Shown: positions 1 to 7,001, counted from the first letter of the stretch. The stretch: DNA of 64,000 nucleotides from UBA6055 sp965203755 (GCA_965203755.1 OZ241910.1:186001-250000); one strand, 5' to 3'. The notes: generated from the letters alone by a model not told the origin. Numbers and translations are program-made.

Positions 1-8
1 GAGCGCGG

Positions 9-128
9 TCAACAGCATGAGATGGTGATGGTGAGGGGCGGGAAGCCGAGCGCGAGCATGGCAAAGAGGGCCGCCAGGGCCAGGCACCAGGCGAAGACGA
101 GGATGAGGATGAGGGTCAGGCATCGCAT
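9..128 (-). CDS. Small hydrophobic single-TM protein (39 aa)
   Basis: A short reading frame of 39 residues begins with ATG at 128 and ends with TGA at 9-11. Almost the whole protein is hydrophobic (Leu/Ile/Ala/Phe-rich residues 4-28), consistent with one membrane span. It ends in a Cys-Cys pair. Its start overlaps the end of the preceding gene by about 13 bases, as in the tightly packed genes upstream of it on the same strand. No family is recognised. Tiny one-span proteins packed this way are common in small viruses and plasmids, but no function can be assigned. Its short length leaves coding status uncertain. Confidence 0.4.
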   Translation of the reverse strand: MRCLTLILILVFAWCLALAALFAMLALGFPPLTITISCC

Positions 129-357
129 GGTGGTTGGTCCTTTTGGTCTTGGTCTTGCTGTTGATGGCGGATGAGGCTGGCTTTGACGAGTTCGCTGAAG
201 TCGGTTTGCGCGAGTTCGCGGTCGATGAGTCCGGCGGCGAACATGGCGCGGCGGACTTCTTGGTCGATGTTTTGGGCGAGTTCGGTGATGGCTTGGTGGC
301 TGGTTTTTTTGTCGCTGATGGCGGTAAGTCCTTTCTGCCCGCGCAGATGGCGGGCAT
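116..357 (-). CDS. Small hydrophilic protein, about 80 aa, start region frameshifted
   Basis: From about 350 down to the TGA at 116-118 the minus strand encodes a convincing amphipathic, charged polypeptide. Its middle part contains the segments AITELAQNIDQEVRRA and LIDRELAQTDFSELVK, and it ends in a Gln/Asp-rich tail. The frame has no start codon of its own. An ATG at 357 would enter it if the CCC at 352-354 were one base longer, giving about 80 residues. The stop overlaps the start of the next small gene. The plus-strand frame over the same bases is very acidic and looks like a shadow. Family unknown. It belongs to the same compact cassette as its neighbours. Confidence 0.4.
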
Positions 358-377
358 GTTGGTTTGGGTTAAGTTGA

Positions 378-520
378 TTAGCGCAAGATCAATGCGCTTA
401 AAATCATTTCCAGGATGTTCAGGGCGATGATGAAGAGGGCGAAGAGCGCGATGTAGAGGAAGATGCGCTTGACGCCTTTCAAGCGGTCGGTGTTTTAGGT
501 TTCCACACCGTTTCCAACAT
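378..520 (-). CDS. Small single-TM protein, about 47 aa, frameshifted
   Basis: An ATG at 520 follows GAGGA and starts MLETVWKPK. This frame stops after 13 residues. The -1 frame continues as NTDRLKGVKRIFLYIAL and a long hydrophobic stretch, ending at TAA 378-380. One extra A in the AAAA run at 493-496 joins the two parts into a 47-residue protein with a basic juxtamembrane segment and one TM helix. Its start lies 4 bases after the stop of the gene interrupted by the insertion sequence. Either the gene is broken or one homopolymer base was missed in sequencing. No family is recognised. Confidence 0.4.
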
Positions 521-541
521 TCCTCAATCGTCCTCATCTAA

Positions 542-1423
542 AACCAATGGTGCTAGTTGAAAATCACGGCAAACACTCTAAACTTGAAGTGTCACAACAA
601 AAAGTAAGGAGTGAAGCCGTGACTGACAGCGATTTTATCATAGAATTGTTCTGCCGTGTAGATGATCAAATGAAAGATGTCTCCAAACACAGCCAAGCTA
701 AGATGCATCCGAGTGAATTAGTGACCCTGGGCATCCTGTTTGCCCTCAAAGGCGGTGGCTCGCGTGCCTTCTATCGTTGGATTTCGCGCAACTTCGGCAA
801 CTTGTTTCCCAACTTGCTGGAACGCACCCGCTTCTTCCGGACGTTAAAGAAGCAGCAGGTTCATCTGTCGCGCTTTTTGGCAGCGCCATCCATGCTGGGG
901 CTGATTGACAGCTTTGGCATTGAACTGATCCATCCGCGGCGACAGGGGCGCAGTCGGTGTCAGATTGGACGGCAAGGCTATTCCAACAAGCGCTGGATTG
1001 TCGGTGGCAAGCTGTGTCTGTTGGTCAATCATCTCGGCTTGGTGGTGGACTGGGCTTGTGATACGGCTAATGTCTACGATGGCAGCGCTTTTCAGAGCTT
1101 GGTTGATGGGGTCGCTGACCAAATGGTGGTGTTTGGCGACTGGCATTTTGTCAGGCAGGGCTGGCATCCGACCAATCTGCGAGTCTGTAAGAGAGGCGAA
1201 TGGAATGACCGCATGCGTATCGAAACGATTTTCTCGATGCTGACGCGGGTCTGTGGTCTCAAACGTTTGACCCATCGAGTTTGGGACTATTTTGAAATGC
1301 GTTTGGCTTATGTCATGGCGATGTTTAATGTTTTGGTTCAATGGGACGGCTTACAAGCTGATGAGAGTGGCTTTGTGCCTTTATCCATCGCTCAATTCAG
1401 CCTCTAAACCCGCACCATTGGTT
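542..1423 (+). mobile_element. Complete insertion sequence, about 882 bp, with 12-bp IRs and CTAA target duplication
   Basis: The left end (542-553) and right end (1412-1423) carry the perfect 12-base inverted repeat AACCAATGGTGC. The element is flanked on both sides by CTAA (538-541 and 1424-1427), a 4-base target-site duplication. It carries one DDE transposase gene reading rightwards. CTAR-type 4-base targets are known for IS5-group elements, while the transposase N-terminus resembles IS982-like enzymes. The family is therefore given only as IS5/IS982-like. Intact ends and an intact reading frame suggest a recent insertion. Confidence 0.85.
619..1407 (+). CDS. IS5/IS982-like DDE transposase
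   Basis: This is the transposase of the surrounding IS. The frame opens at an ATG at 547, but that codon lies inside the terminal inverted repeat. A GTG at 619, 7 bases after AAGGAG (606-611), is the more credible start and gives 262 residues. The N-terminus (IIELFCRVDDQMKD, then HPSELVTLGILFALKGG) is typical of the family. Three acidic residues fit the DDE triad: Asp in LIDSFGIEL, Asp in VVFGDWHF and Glu in NDRMRIETIFSML. The protein appears full length and is cut-and-paste in type. Confidence is high for transposase and lower for the exact IS family. Confidence 0.88.
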   Translation: MTDSDFIIELFCRVDDQMKDVSKHSQAKMHPSELVTLGILFALKGGGSRAFYRWISRNFGNLFPNLLERTRFFRTLKKQQVHLSRFLAAPSMLGLIDSFGIELIHPRRQGRSRCQIGRQGYSNKRWIVGGKLCLLVNHLGLVVDWACDTANVYDGSAFQSLVDGVADQMVVFGDWHFVRQGWHPTNLRVCKRGEWNDRMRIETIFSMLTRVCGLKRLTHRVWDYFEMRLAYVMAMFNVLVQWDGLQADESGFVPLSIAQFSL

Positions 1424-1528
1424 CTAAATCCTTCATAGCCCAAGCTGACAAGCGTTCAGTTAAGTAACAGCCTATTCCAAAGAATAGAAAGAACACTGGC
1501 CAAAAGAACTTAGAATACTCCTCAGCAA

Positions 1529-1777
1529 TCATTCTTGACTCCCCGAACGTTTCCAGAACACGAACAACAAGCTGAAAACAGCAATCACCAGCACAGTTAC
1601 CCCAATGTTGACCTTGACGATCATCGGTATGGCAGTGCTTGAATAAAGTGTTAAGATATCACTCAATAGAGCTTCGCAGGCTGCTTCTAAGCATGCAAAC
1701 AGGTCTTCACACACTTCCTCAAGTGCTACAACAAACTTTTTGCAAAGCCGGTGAGTATATGGATTCAACTCATCCAT
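1529..1777 (-). CDS. Small membrane protein, 82 aa, C-terminal TM helix
   Basis: ATG at 1777 overlaps the stop of the upstream 192-residue gene, a start preferred over an in-frame TTG at 1798. The protein has a Cys-rich, acidic amphipathic N-terminal half (CEDLFACLEAACEALL) and one hydrophobic span near the C-terminus (about residues 52-72). A short basic tail ending SGSQE follows. The stop overlaps the start of the next tiny gene. Such coupling suggests a co-translated set. The family is not recognised. The arrangement, one soluble half and one TM, would fit a small virion or membrane-bound accessory protein, but that is inference only. Confidence 0.6.
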   Translation of the reverse strand: MDELNPYTHRLCKKFVVALEEVCEDLFACLEAACEALLSDILTLYSSTAIPMIVKVNIGVTVLVIAVFSLLFVFWKRSGSQE

Positions 1778-2348
1778 AAGAGCCCACGTCTTGGACAAGC
1801 AATATCATAGGCATATTGTTACCAGTTCGGATGGCTTTGCCAGAAGTTGACCACGCAGGATAAAGCGAAACCTGCTGATTGCGCGTCACCGTTACCGGCA
1901 CTGTATAATGTGCAGTTTCAGCATCCCCGCGACCAAGACGATGGAATACATGCTCGCTGCCTTCGCTAGTGCTGTAATTCAGACTATACGCGCCTTCATC
2001 CTTCCAGACACCAAAATCTGACCGACCAGAAGCATTGAGCCCCACATCGAACTGCACGGTGAACAAGAGCAGGTCAGTCAAAGGCGTCAAGGTGATGCCC
2101 CAACGTGGATGGACCCGCGCAAAGGACGACGAACTATACCGCGGACGCGACATTTGATACACCACATAATGAACGGCTGCCGCTTGAAAAGCCAAATTCT
2201 GCGCTTTGAACGTATTCAGATCTTTGACCGACGACATCAAATCTTCTTGACGCTCTCTCAAGAAGTCCAGATTGTTGCGTACATAATCGCCCATATTATC
2301 CGCAAGCGACGGATCATACGGTTGCCAAGTTTTCGGTGTTGTCATCAT
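1770..2348 (-). CDS. Conserved-looking hypothetical protein, 192 aa, beta-rich C-terminal half
   Basis: The chosen start (ATG at 2348, immediately followed by a second ATG) lies just behind AAGGAG. Residues 1-60 are predicted helical (NNLDFLRERQEDLMSSVKDL), with a hydrophobic helix near AFQAAAVHYVVYQM. Residues 80-190 have alternating polar and hydrophobic strands with many Ser/Thr/Gly, including LNASGRSDFGVWKDEG and YTVPVTVTRNQQVSLY. A helical stalk plus beta-sandwich would suit a phage or virus structural protein, but no motif proves it. It follows a 102-residue gene by 26 bases and overlaps the next gene, so it belongs to the same operon. No known family is recognised. Confidence 0.65.
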   Translation of the reverse strand: MMTTPKTWQPYDPSLADNMGDYVRNNLDFLRERQEDLMSSVKDLNTFKAQNLAFQAAAVHYVVYQMSRPRYSSSSFARVHPRWGITLTPLTDLLLFTVQFDVGLNASGRSDFGVWKDEGAYSLNYSTSEGSEHVFHRLGRGDAETAHYTVPVTVTRNQQVSLYPAWSTSGKAIRTGNNMPMILLVQDVGSYG

Positions 2349-2374
2349 TGTCTCCTTATTATGCTTATGATAAA

Positions 2375-2683
2375 TCAAAACATGGATGCAGGCGCCCAGT
2401 TGGCAGCCTTGACGATGCGGATGGCGTCATTGGCGAAATGAATGGCGAACAAAGTTTCGCGCGGGTAAGCGATAGCCAGTTCATCCAGCGCAGCGGCGAC
2501 CGCTTCATACTCGACGGCGATATGGTCGGGACAGACCGCATAGCTTTCGCCATCGGGACTGCGATAAATTGTCCATTGCCAGCGTCGATACTGACTTGGG
2601 ACGAGGTCGTCCAGGATGGTATCCAGACTGCCGCGGTCTGTGTAACGCCAGTCCAAAAGCCGAGTGCGAAGTGTTTCGCGCAT
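2375..2683 (-). CDS. Hypothetical protein, 102 aa, first gene of the small-gene cassette
   Basis: ATG at 2683 is preceded by a strong AAGGAGG site with 5-base spacing, so the start is well supported. The protein is soluble and mixed alpha/beta (MRETLRTRLLDWRYTD, then a Trp/Tyr-rich segment RRWQWTIYRSPDGESYAV). It has no signal peptide or TM. It is the most upstream gene of the minus-strand cassette running down to position 9. The strong ribosome site and lack of any gene immediately upstream suggest transcription starts in the 2.7-2.8 kb spacer. The family is unknown. Confidence 0.6.
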   Translation of the reverse strand: MRETLRTRLLDWRYTDRGSLDTILDDLVPSQYRRWQWTIYRSPDGESYAVCPDHIAVEYEAVAAALDELAIAYPRETLFAIHFANDAIRIVKAANWAPASMF

Positions 2684-2753
2684 AAGAACCTCCTTGATGG
2701 TCTAAACACAAACAGGGCTTGCCACAGATGGCATGAGGGTTTATCCTTTCTGC

Positions 2754-2772
2754 GTCTCTTTGTCCGAGAGAC
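2754..2772. other. Inverted repeat (GTCTCT/AGAGAC, 7-base loop)
   Basis: A perfect 6-base inverted repeat lies in the spacer between the divergent small-gene cassette and the sugar permease gene, just before a stronger palindrome. It may form a hairpin in the permease leader or mark a recombination boundary. Nothing in the sequence decides between these. Confidence 0.35.
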
Positions 2773-2784
2773 ACCATTCGGGTC

Positions 2785-2817
2785 TTTCCCGCCGCGGCGG
2801 GAAAGGCTTTTCTTTTT
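2785..2817 (+). terminator. Perfect 20-base palindrome followed by T-rich tract
   Basis: TTTCCCGCCGCGGCGGGAAA (2785-2804) can fold into a GC-rich 8-base stem. On the plus strand it is followed by GGCTTTTCTTTTT, the form of an intrinsic terminator. No plus-strand gene lies just upstream in this window. It could therefore be the relic of a lost upstream gene, an attenuator for the permease operon whose frame opens only 10 bases later, or a boundary of the neighbouring element. Confidence 0.5.
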
Positions 2818-2826
2818 AGATGCTGC

Positions 2827-4079
2827 TTGAACCAGTCTAACCGATACCCCGCCAAGCTGTCAAGTCAACAGCCGAAATTGATTAACGCACAGGCGCTGGG
2901 GATTTTCCTGCTCGGTCTGTGGAATGTCACCGCGCCGCAAGCCGGCCGCGCGATTTCGCTAATGATAAGTGTTACCGGTCTGCTGGTGATCGTTTATTAT
3001 ATCAACTTCTTCAGGGATTATGCCGCCGAAGAAGCCGCTTATCTTGGCAGCATGGGCAGCGCCTTTTGGATTATGCTTGCCGCCGGCCTGCTGTGCATCC
3101 TGCAAATCCTTCTGCCGCGCGGCGCCACCCAAGCCCGCTTTCAGGTGATGCGGCTCTTTGGCAATCAGGAGAGCGTCATCCTCTTTGGGCTGCTGCTGCT
3201 GATTTTTATCATCGGCATCGCCAATCCGCGCTTTTGCAAGAGCGCAACATCTCCGACATCTTGCAGGGGAATGCCTATATTGCTGTAGCCGCGCTGGGGA
3301 TGACCATGGTCATCGTCACTGGCAACATCGACATTTCGGTTGGGTCGCTGGTGGGCTTGCTGGCGGTCATCAGCGGGCGCCTGGCTGTAGGCGGCGCTCC
3401 GACGCCGATGGCCTGGCTGGCCCCTCTGATAATCGGCGGCATGTTCGGCGCCTTGATTGGATTTCTGGTGGCTTACCTGCGGATTCCGTCGATTGTCGTG
3501 ACCCTGGGTATGCTAAGCATTATTAGAGGCATCCTGATTATCTGGACAAATGGCGAGCGCGTCACTGGGATGCCGAAAGATTATTTCCTGTCACAGATGC
3601 GCCCGCTGGGCATCCCCATGCCGATCATCATCATGGCGGCGCTCACGGTCGCTGTCGCGCTGTGGATGCGAACCACCAGCACCGGGCGGGCATTTTATGC
3701 GCTGGGGAGCAATGCCGAAGCGGCGCGGCTGTCGGGACTGTCGCAGAAGCGTCTGCTGATGACTGTCTTTATCCTCAACGGCGTCTTTGTCGGCATCGCC
3801 AGCGTCATCTATTCGACCCAGTTCAACATCATTCAGGCAACGCCGCCGCCCGCGCTGGAGCTATCGGTCATCACCGCCTCGGTCGTTGGCGGGGTCAGCA
3901 TCCTTGGCGGGACAGGAACAGCGATTGGCTCGACCTTGGCGACTCTTCTGCTCAACTTTATCCGCTCGGCGATGATTTTTATCAATGTATCGCCATTTTG
4001 GCTGAAGGCGGTGCAGGGTCTGCTGATTTTGGTGACTGTATTGGCTGATCTTATCCGCCGGCGGCGGCAGCGCCTTTAG
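2827..4079 (+). CDS. Sugar ABC transporter permease (RbsC/RhaP type), frameshifted at 3232-3235
   Basis: This is an inner-membrane permease of the BPD_transp_2 family, which moves sugars with a periplasmic-type binding protein. The family hallmark GNIDISVGSLVGLLA and the late loop GGVSILGGTGTAIGST are visible, with about ten TM spans. The frame is broken: residues up to GIANPRF are in one frame and the rest, from LQERNISDIL onward, in another. One extra T in TTTT at 3232-3235 restores a continuous protein of about 417 residues. No ATG is available; TTG at 2827 is the assumed start. The N-terminus carries extra hydrophobic segments and the frame stays open upstream, so the 5' end may be truncated. 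No ATPase gene precedes it. The second permease begins 10 bases after its stop. Confidence 0.8.
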
Positions 4080-4089
4080 CGAGGGCAGC

Positions 4090-5085
4090 ATGGGACCCAT
4101 CAAAGACTCCAGCCCGAGATCCAAATCCATTGGAGAACGGCTGCATCGGCTGGCTTTTAGTCAAGAAGGCATTCTGTTTATCATTATGCTGGCGTCGGCG
4201 CTTTTTTTGGCGACGCGCACCGATAAGTTCCTGACCATCGATAATCTGCTGCAACAGGGACGTTTTATGACTGAAGTCGGGTTGATTGCTATCCCGATGA
4301 CCTATATCATTATCACCGGGGGCATTGATTTGTCGGTTGGTTCAATCTTGGGCCTGACGGCGATTGTGCTAGGTTGGACCTGGCAGGAACTCGGCTTCCC
4401 GCTTGAACTGGCAATCATCACCGGCATTTTAAGCGGAACCGCCGCCGGGCTTGTCAATGGTTTGTTTATTGTGCGCGTGGGTGTGCCGCCCCTGATTATG
4501 ACGCTGGCGACGCTGGCGCTCTATCGCGGGCTGGCGGAAGGCATTAGCGAAGCCAAGTCGGCGCGGGGCTATCCGGAGTGGTTTTTTGAACTGGGACAAG
4601 GGGAGTTTCTGGGGATTCCAACGCAGCTGTGGCTATTGATTATCGCTGTCATTATCTTTGGTGTCATACTGGCGCGAACCCGGCTTGGACGCGCCTTGTA
4701 TGCCATCGGCAATAACGAAACCGGCGCCCGCTTTTCCGGGCTGGCAGTCAATCGCTATTTGCTGCTAATCTATACTTTCTCGGGATTTATGTCGGCGATA
4801 GCCGGTTATATATTCGTCTCAAGGGTGAGTACAACCCGTTCAGATATGGGAATGGGCATCGAATTGGATGTGATTGCGGCCGTGGTGCTGGGCGGGACAA
4901 GCATCTTCGGCGGCACCGGCTCCATCGCCGGAACGATCATCGGCGTGGTGCTGATACAACTTCTGAAAAACGGACTGGCGCTCACCGGCGTCACCAGCGA
5001 TGCTACAATTATCGTGATAGGCAGTGTGTTAATATTCGCCATTCTGGTGAATAATTTCATCCAAAGTCGGCGATTTGAAAACTAA
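4090..5085 (+). CDS. Sugar ABC transporter permease (RbsC/RhaQ type)
   Basis: This 331-residue polytopic membrane protein is the second half of a heterodimeric sugar channel. It shows the two BPD_transp_2 signatures TGGIDLSVGSILGLTA (about residue 77) and VLGGTSIFGGTGSIAGT (about residue 258), at normal family length. It starts with ATG 10 bases after the first permease, so the two are co-transcribed. Paired, non-identical permeases together with a RhaS/LsrB-like binding protein are the layout of rhamnose and autoinducer-2 importers. The substrate here is not proven, so no gene symbol is given. The cytoplasmic ATPase is absent from the window. Confidence 0.92.
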   Translation: MGPIKDSSPRSKSIGERLHRLAFSQEGILFIIMLASALFLATRTDKFLTIDNLLQQGRFMTEVGLIAIPMTYIIITGGIDLSVGSILGLTAIVLGWTWQELGFPLELAIITGILSGTAAGLVNGLFIVRVGVPPLIMTLATLALYRGLAEGISEAKSARGYPEWFFELGQGEFLGIPTQLWLLIIAVIIFGVILARTRLGRALYAIGNNETGARFSGLAVNRYLLLIYTFSGFMSAIAGYIFVSRVSTTRSDMGMGIELDVIAAVVLGGTSIFGGTGSIAGTIIGVVLIQLLKNGLALTGVTSDATIIVIGSVLIFAILVNNFIQSRRFEN

Positions 5086-5091
5086 GCCCTG

Positions 5092-5169
5092 AAAGGAGGT
5101 GGCATGACGCAAACATTCAGCAGGTTTTTCAGCTTCGATTTACCCTTTAGTTTGATGGAGGCATACTGA
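5092..5169 (+). CDS. Leader mini-ORF (21 aa) coupled to the sugar-binding protein gene
   Basis: A near-perfect Shine-Dalgarno (AAAGGAGG, 5092-5099) sits just ahead of an ATG at 5104. That ATG opens MTQTFSRFFSFDLPFSLMEAY, and its TGA (5167-5169) overlaps the ATG of the binding-protein gene (TGATG). The ribosome site is stronger than that of most genes here, which argues that the peptide is translated. A termination-reinitiation coupling device that boosts the binding protein relative to the permeases is the simplest reading. No conserved leader family is recognised. Confidence 0.5.
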   Translation, partial: KGGGMTQTFSRFFSFDLPFSLMEAY

Positions 5170-6518
5170 TGAAGAAGACATTTGCACTAACCCTCATTCT
5201 TGTTCTGGTCACTGCGCTGTTTAGCGTGCCCTTGAACGCCCAGGAAGATCGCTGGGCCGGTTCCGACGACCTCGCTGTCAATCCGCTGGAATGCGGTATG
5301 GGCGACATGGGCATGGATGATGATATGTCCGCAGATCACATGGACATGGACGACATGAGCATGGAAGACATGATGGCGATGATGATGCCGATGATGATGA
5401 TGTCGATGATGGACATGGATGACGAAGGCATGGACAGCATGGACATGGACGACATGAGCATGGACGACATGATGGCAATGATGATGCTGATGATGATGTC
5501 GATGATGGACATGGATGACAAAGGCATGGACATGGATGGCGGCATGGCCTACGACGGCGGTCAAGTCACCATGAGCGGCGACATGATGGATATGGCCGGG
5601 ATGGACATCACGCTGGTGGATGTGCCTAAGCTGGTGGGCATCGGCTACTTTGCCGCCACCACTCAAGGGCAGCAGCAAGCCGCCGAAGAACTCGGCAACG
5701 TCACTGTGACCACTGATGCGCCGACAGAAGCCAATATCGACGACCAAATCCAGGTGATTGACAGCTATATCACCCAAGGCGTCGACGGCATCCTCTTCGC
5801 CGCCAATGACCCGGTCGCCATCGCGCCTGTGCTGCGGTCGGCGCTGGAAGCCGGCATCCACGTAGTCGGCTATGACGCCAACTCCGAACCCGACGCCCGC
5901 GAATGGTTTGTCAATCAGGCCGAGTTCAACGGCATCGCCAAAGCCATGATCGACAGCCTGGTCGATCAGATGGGCGCCGACGCCTCTTTCGGCATCGTCA
6001 CTTCCACCTTCACCACTCCGAACCAGGCGCGTTGGATCTCTGAAATGTGGGCTTATGCCAGCGATTGCTACCCCGATTTGGAATGGATGGAAACGCTTGA
6101 AGCGCAGGAAGATGCTGTTTTGAGCTTCCAGCAGGCGCAGACGCTCATCAACAAATACGGCGAAGACCTGGATGGCATCTTTGCCATGACATCGGTGGCG
6201 ACTCCCAACAGCGCTGACGCCGTGCAGCAGGCCGGGCTGTGTGAAGACATTGCTGTGGTCGGGCTGGCAACGCCGAATGACATGAAGCCTTATGTCAACG
6301 AAGGCTGCGTCCGCGATGTGATCCTCTGGAATCCGGTTGACCTCGGTTACGCAGCTGTCTATGTTATGCGGGCTGTGGTCGATGGCGAATTTGCGCCCGG
6401 CGATACCTCGGTGATGGCTGGACGTTTGGGTGAACTGATGGTCGTCAATGGCAGTGAAGTCCTGTTGGGCCCGCCCTTCATTTTCACCGCCGACAACATC
6501 AACGACTTCGATTTCTAG
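5169..6518 (+). CDS. RhaS/LsrB-like sugar-binding protein with Met/Asp-rich repeat insert
   Basis: This is an exported solute receptor of the periplasmic-binding-protein type I fold. Residues 1-24 form a signal peptide (MKKTFALTLILVLVTALFSV, then AQE). From about residue 155 the normal domain runs to the end: VGIGYFAATTQGQQQAA, the sugar-pocket region DGILFAANDP, and the RhaS-like block GLATPNDMKPYVNEG followed by LWNPVDLGYAAVYVMRA. Between signal and domain lies an extraordinary segment of about 105 residues that is nearly all Met and Asp and contains a 33-residue tandem repeat. At 449 residues the protein is about 100 longer than relatives because of it. It follows two permease genes and a coupled mini-ORF. 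Rhamnose or a related deoxysugar is a plausible ligand. Confidence 0.88.
   Translation: MKKTFALTLILVLVTALFSVPLNAQEDRWAGSDDLAVNPLECGMGDMGMDDDMSADHMDMDDMSMEDMMAMMMPMMMMSMMDMDDEGMDSMDMDDMSMDDMMAMMMLMMMSMMDMDDKGMDMDGGMAYDGGQVTMSGDMMDMAGMDITLVDVPKLVGIGYFAATTQGQQQAAEELGNVTVTTDAPTEANIDDQIQVIDSYITQGVDGILFAANDPVAIAPVLRSALEAGIHVVGYDANSEPDAREWFVNQAEFNGIAKAMIDSLVDQMGADASFGIVTSTFTTPNQARWISEMWAYASDCYPDLEWMETLEAQEDAVLSFQQAQTLINKYGEDLDGIFAMTSVATPNSADAVQQAGLCEDIAVVGLATPNDMKPYVNEGCVRDVILWNPVDLGYAAVYVMRAVVDGEFAPGDTSVMAGRLGELMVVNGSEVLLGPPFIFTADNINDFDF
5340..5533 (+). repeat. Tandem 99-bp repeat encoding Met/Asp-rich segment
   Basis: A unit beginning ATGGACATGGACGACATGAG starts at 5340 and again at 5439, a period of 99 bases (33 codons). 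The second copy is slightly shorter and carries a few substitutions. Both encode MDMDDMSM(E/D)DMMAMMM followed by a Met run and DMDD(E/K)GMD. The repeat lies within the binding-protein gene, between signal peptide and sugar-binding domain. Smaller ATGGAC/GATGAT units inside each copy suggest growth by replication slippage. Confidence 0.9.
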
Positions 6519-6538
6519 GCGACTGTCGGCTAAACTTT

Positions 6539-6571
6539 GCGGGGGCGGCCGATGAGGCTGTCCCCGCTTTT
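6539..6571 (+). terminator. Hairpin plus T4 between binding protein and PF07100 gene
   Basis: GCGGGG (6539-6544) pairs with CCCCGC (6562-6567) across a 17-base loop, followed directly by TTTT. It lies 21 bases after the binding-protein stop and ahead of the next co-directional gene. It could act as a partial terminator and mRNA stabiliser, lowering expression of the downstream gene. Confidence 0.5.
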
Positions 6572-6612
6572 GCGCGACTGACAGAACTTATCGCGATATT
6601 TGGAGAAGACTG

Positions 6613-6993
6613 ATGCCAACCAACGGCGCTTTGACTTGGCTGATTCCGGATGCCTATCTGGCGGCGCCGGCGGATGATGACGAAGCAATGAAAAATCACG
6701 AGGCGGTCTGCATCCTGAATGTCAGCCCGGATGATGCCCGCCTCAAGATTGATTTTTATTTTGAAGACCGCGCTCCGGTTGAAGATATCGAAATCACGGT
6801 GCCGGCAAAGCGCTGCCCGCATATCCGCCTCGACAAAAAGGAACAAATCGGCGGTTACAAAATACCCTTTGATGTGCCTTATGGCATGCGGATTCGCAGC
6901 GATGTGCCGATTGTGGTGCAGTATTCGCGCATGTATGCCAGCGGCGGGCGCGTCGACAGTGTGATTACGACCATCGCTTATCCGGTTGAGTGA
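6613..6993 (+). CDS. PF07100-family protein (Anabaena sensory rhodopsin transducer-like)
   Basis: This small soluble protein of 126 residues belongs to the ASRT family (PF07100, formerly DUF1362). Matching features are the N-terminal WLIPDAYL, the core HEAVCILNVSPDDA and KIDFYFEDRAPVEDIE, then VPAKRCPHIRLD and the C-terminal DVPIVVQYSRMY with ITTIAYPVE. The founder protein from Anabaena is a beta-sandwich tetramer that interacts with a sensory rhodopsin. Most relatives occur in organisms without rhodopsin, next to sugar genes, and may bind sugars. It is the last gene of the sugar ABC operon here, after a hairpin, and ends facing a convergent gene. The start is ATG behind a weak GGAGAA site. 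Confidence 0.85.
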   Translation: MPTNGALTWLIPDAYLAAPADDDEAMKNHEAVCILNVSPDDARLKIDFYFEDRAPVEDIEITVPAKRCPHIRLDKKEQIGGYKIPFDVPYGMRIRSDVPIVVQYSRMYASGGRVDSVITTIAYPVE

Positions 6994-7001
6994 GCAAAAA
7001 T

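Larger units (their letters stand above)
524..1532 (-). pseudogene. Small one-TM gene (about 40 aa) interrupted near its 3' end by the IS
   Basis: ATG at 1530-1532 overlaps the stop of the preceding gene (ATGA). The frame reads MIAEEYSKFFWPVFF and continues through one TM segment to WAMKDL, where the insertion sequence begins (1423). If the IS and one copy of its CTAA duplication are removed, the frame continues for four residues (DEDD) to a TGA at 524-526, giving a 40-residue protein. The IS therefore removed only the acidic C-terminal residues. The reconstruction also restores the tight spacing to the next gene (ATG at 520), so the join is very likely correct. Function unknown. Confidence 0.6.

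Noticed and set aside
134..430. Plus-strand acidic reading frame of 98 residues
   Set aside because: It mirrors the more protein-like minus-strand frames of the small-gene cassette and has a composition typical of an antisense shadow.
5187..5861. Long His-rich minus-strand frame opposite the Met/Asp repeat
   Set aside because: ATG/GAC repeats read backwards give CAT/GTC codons, so the His run is an artefact of the sense repeat; the plus-strand gene has a signal peptide, ribosome site and family domain.
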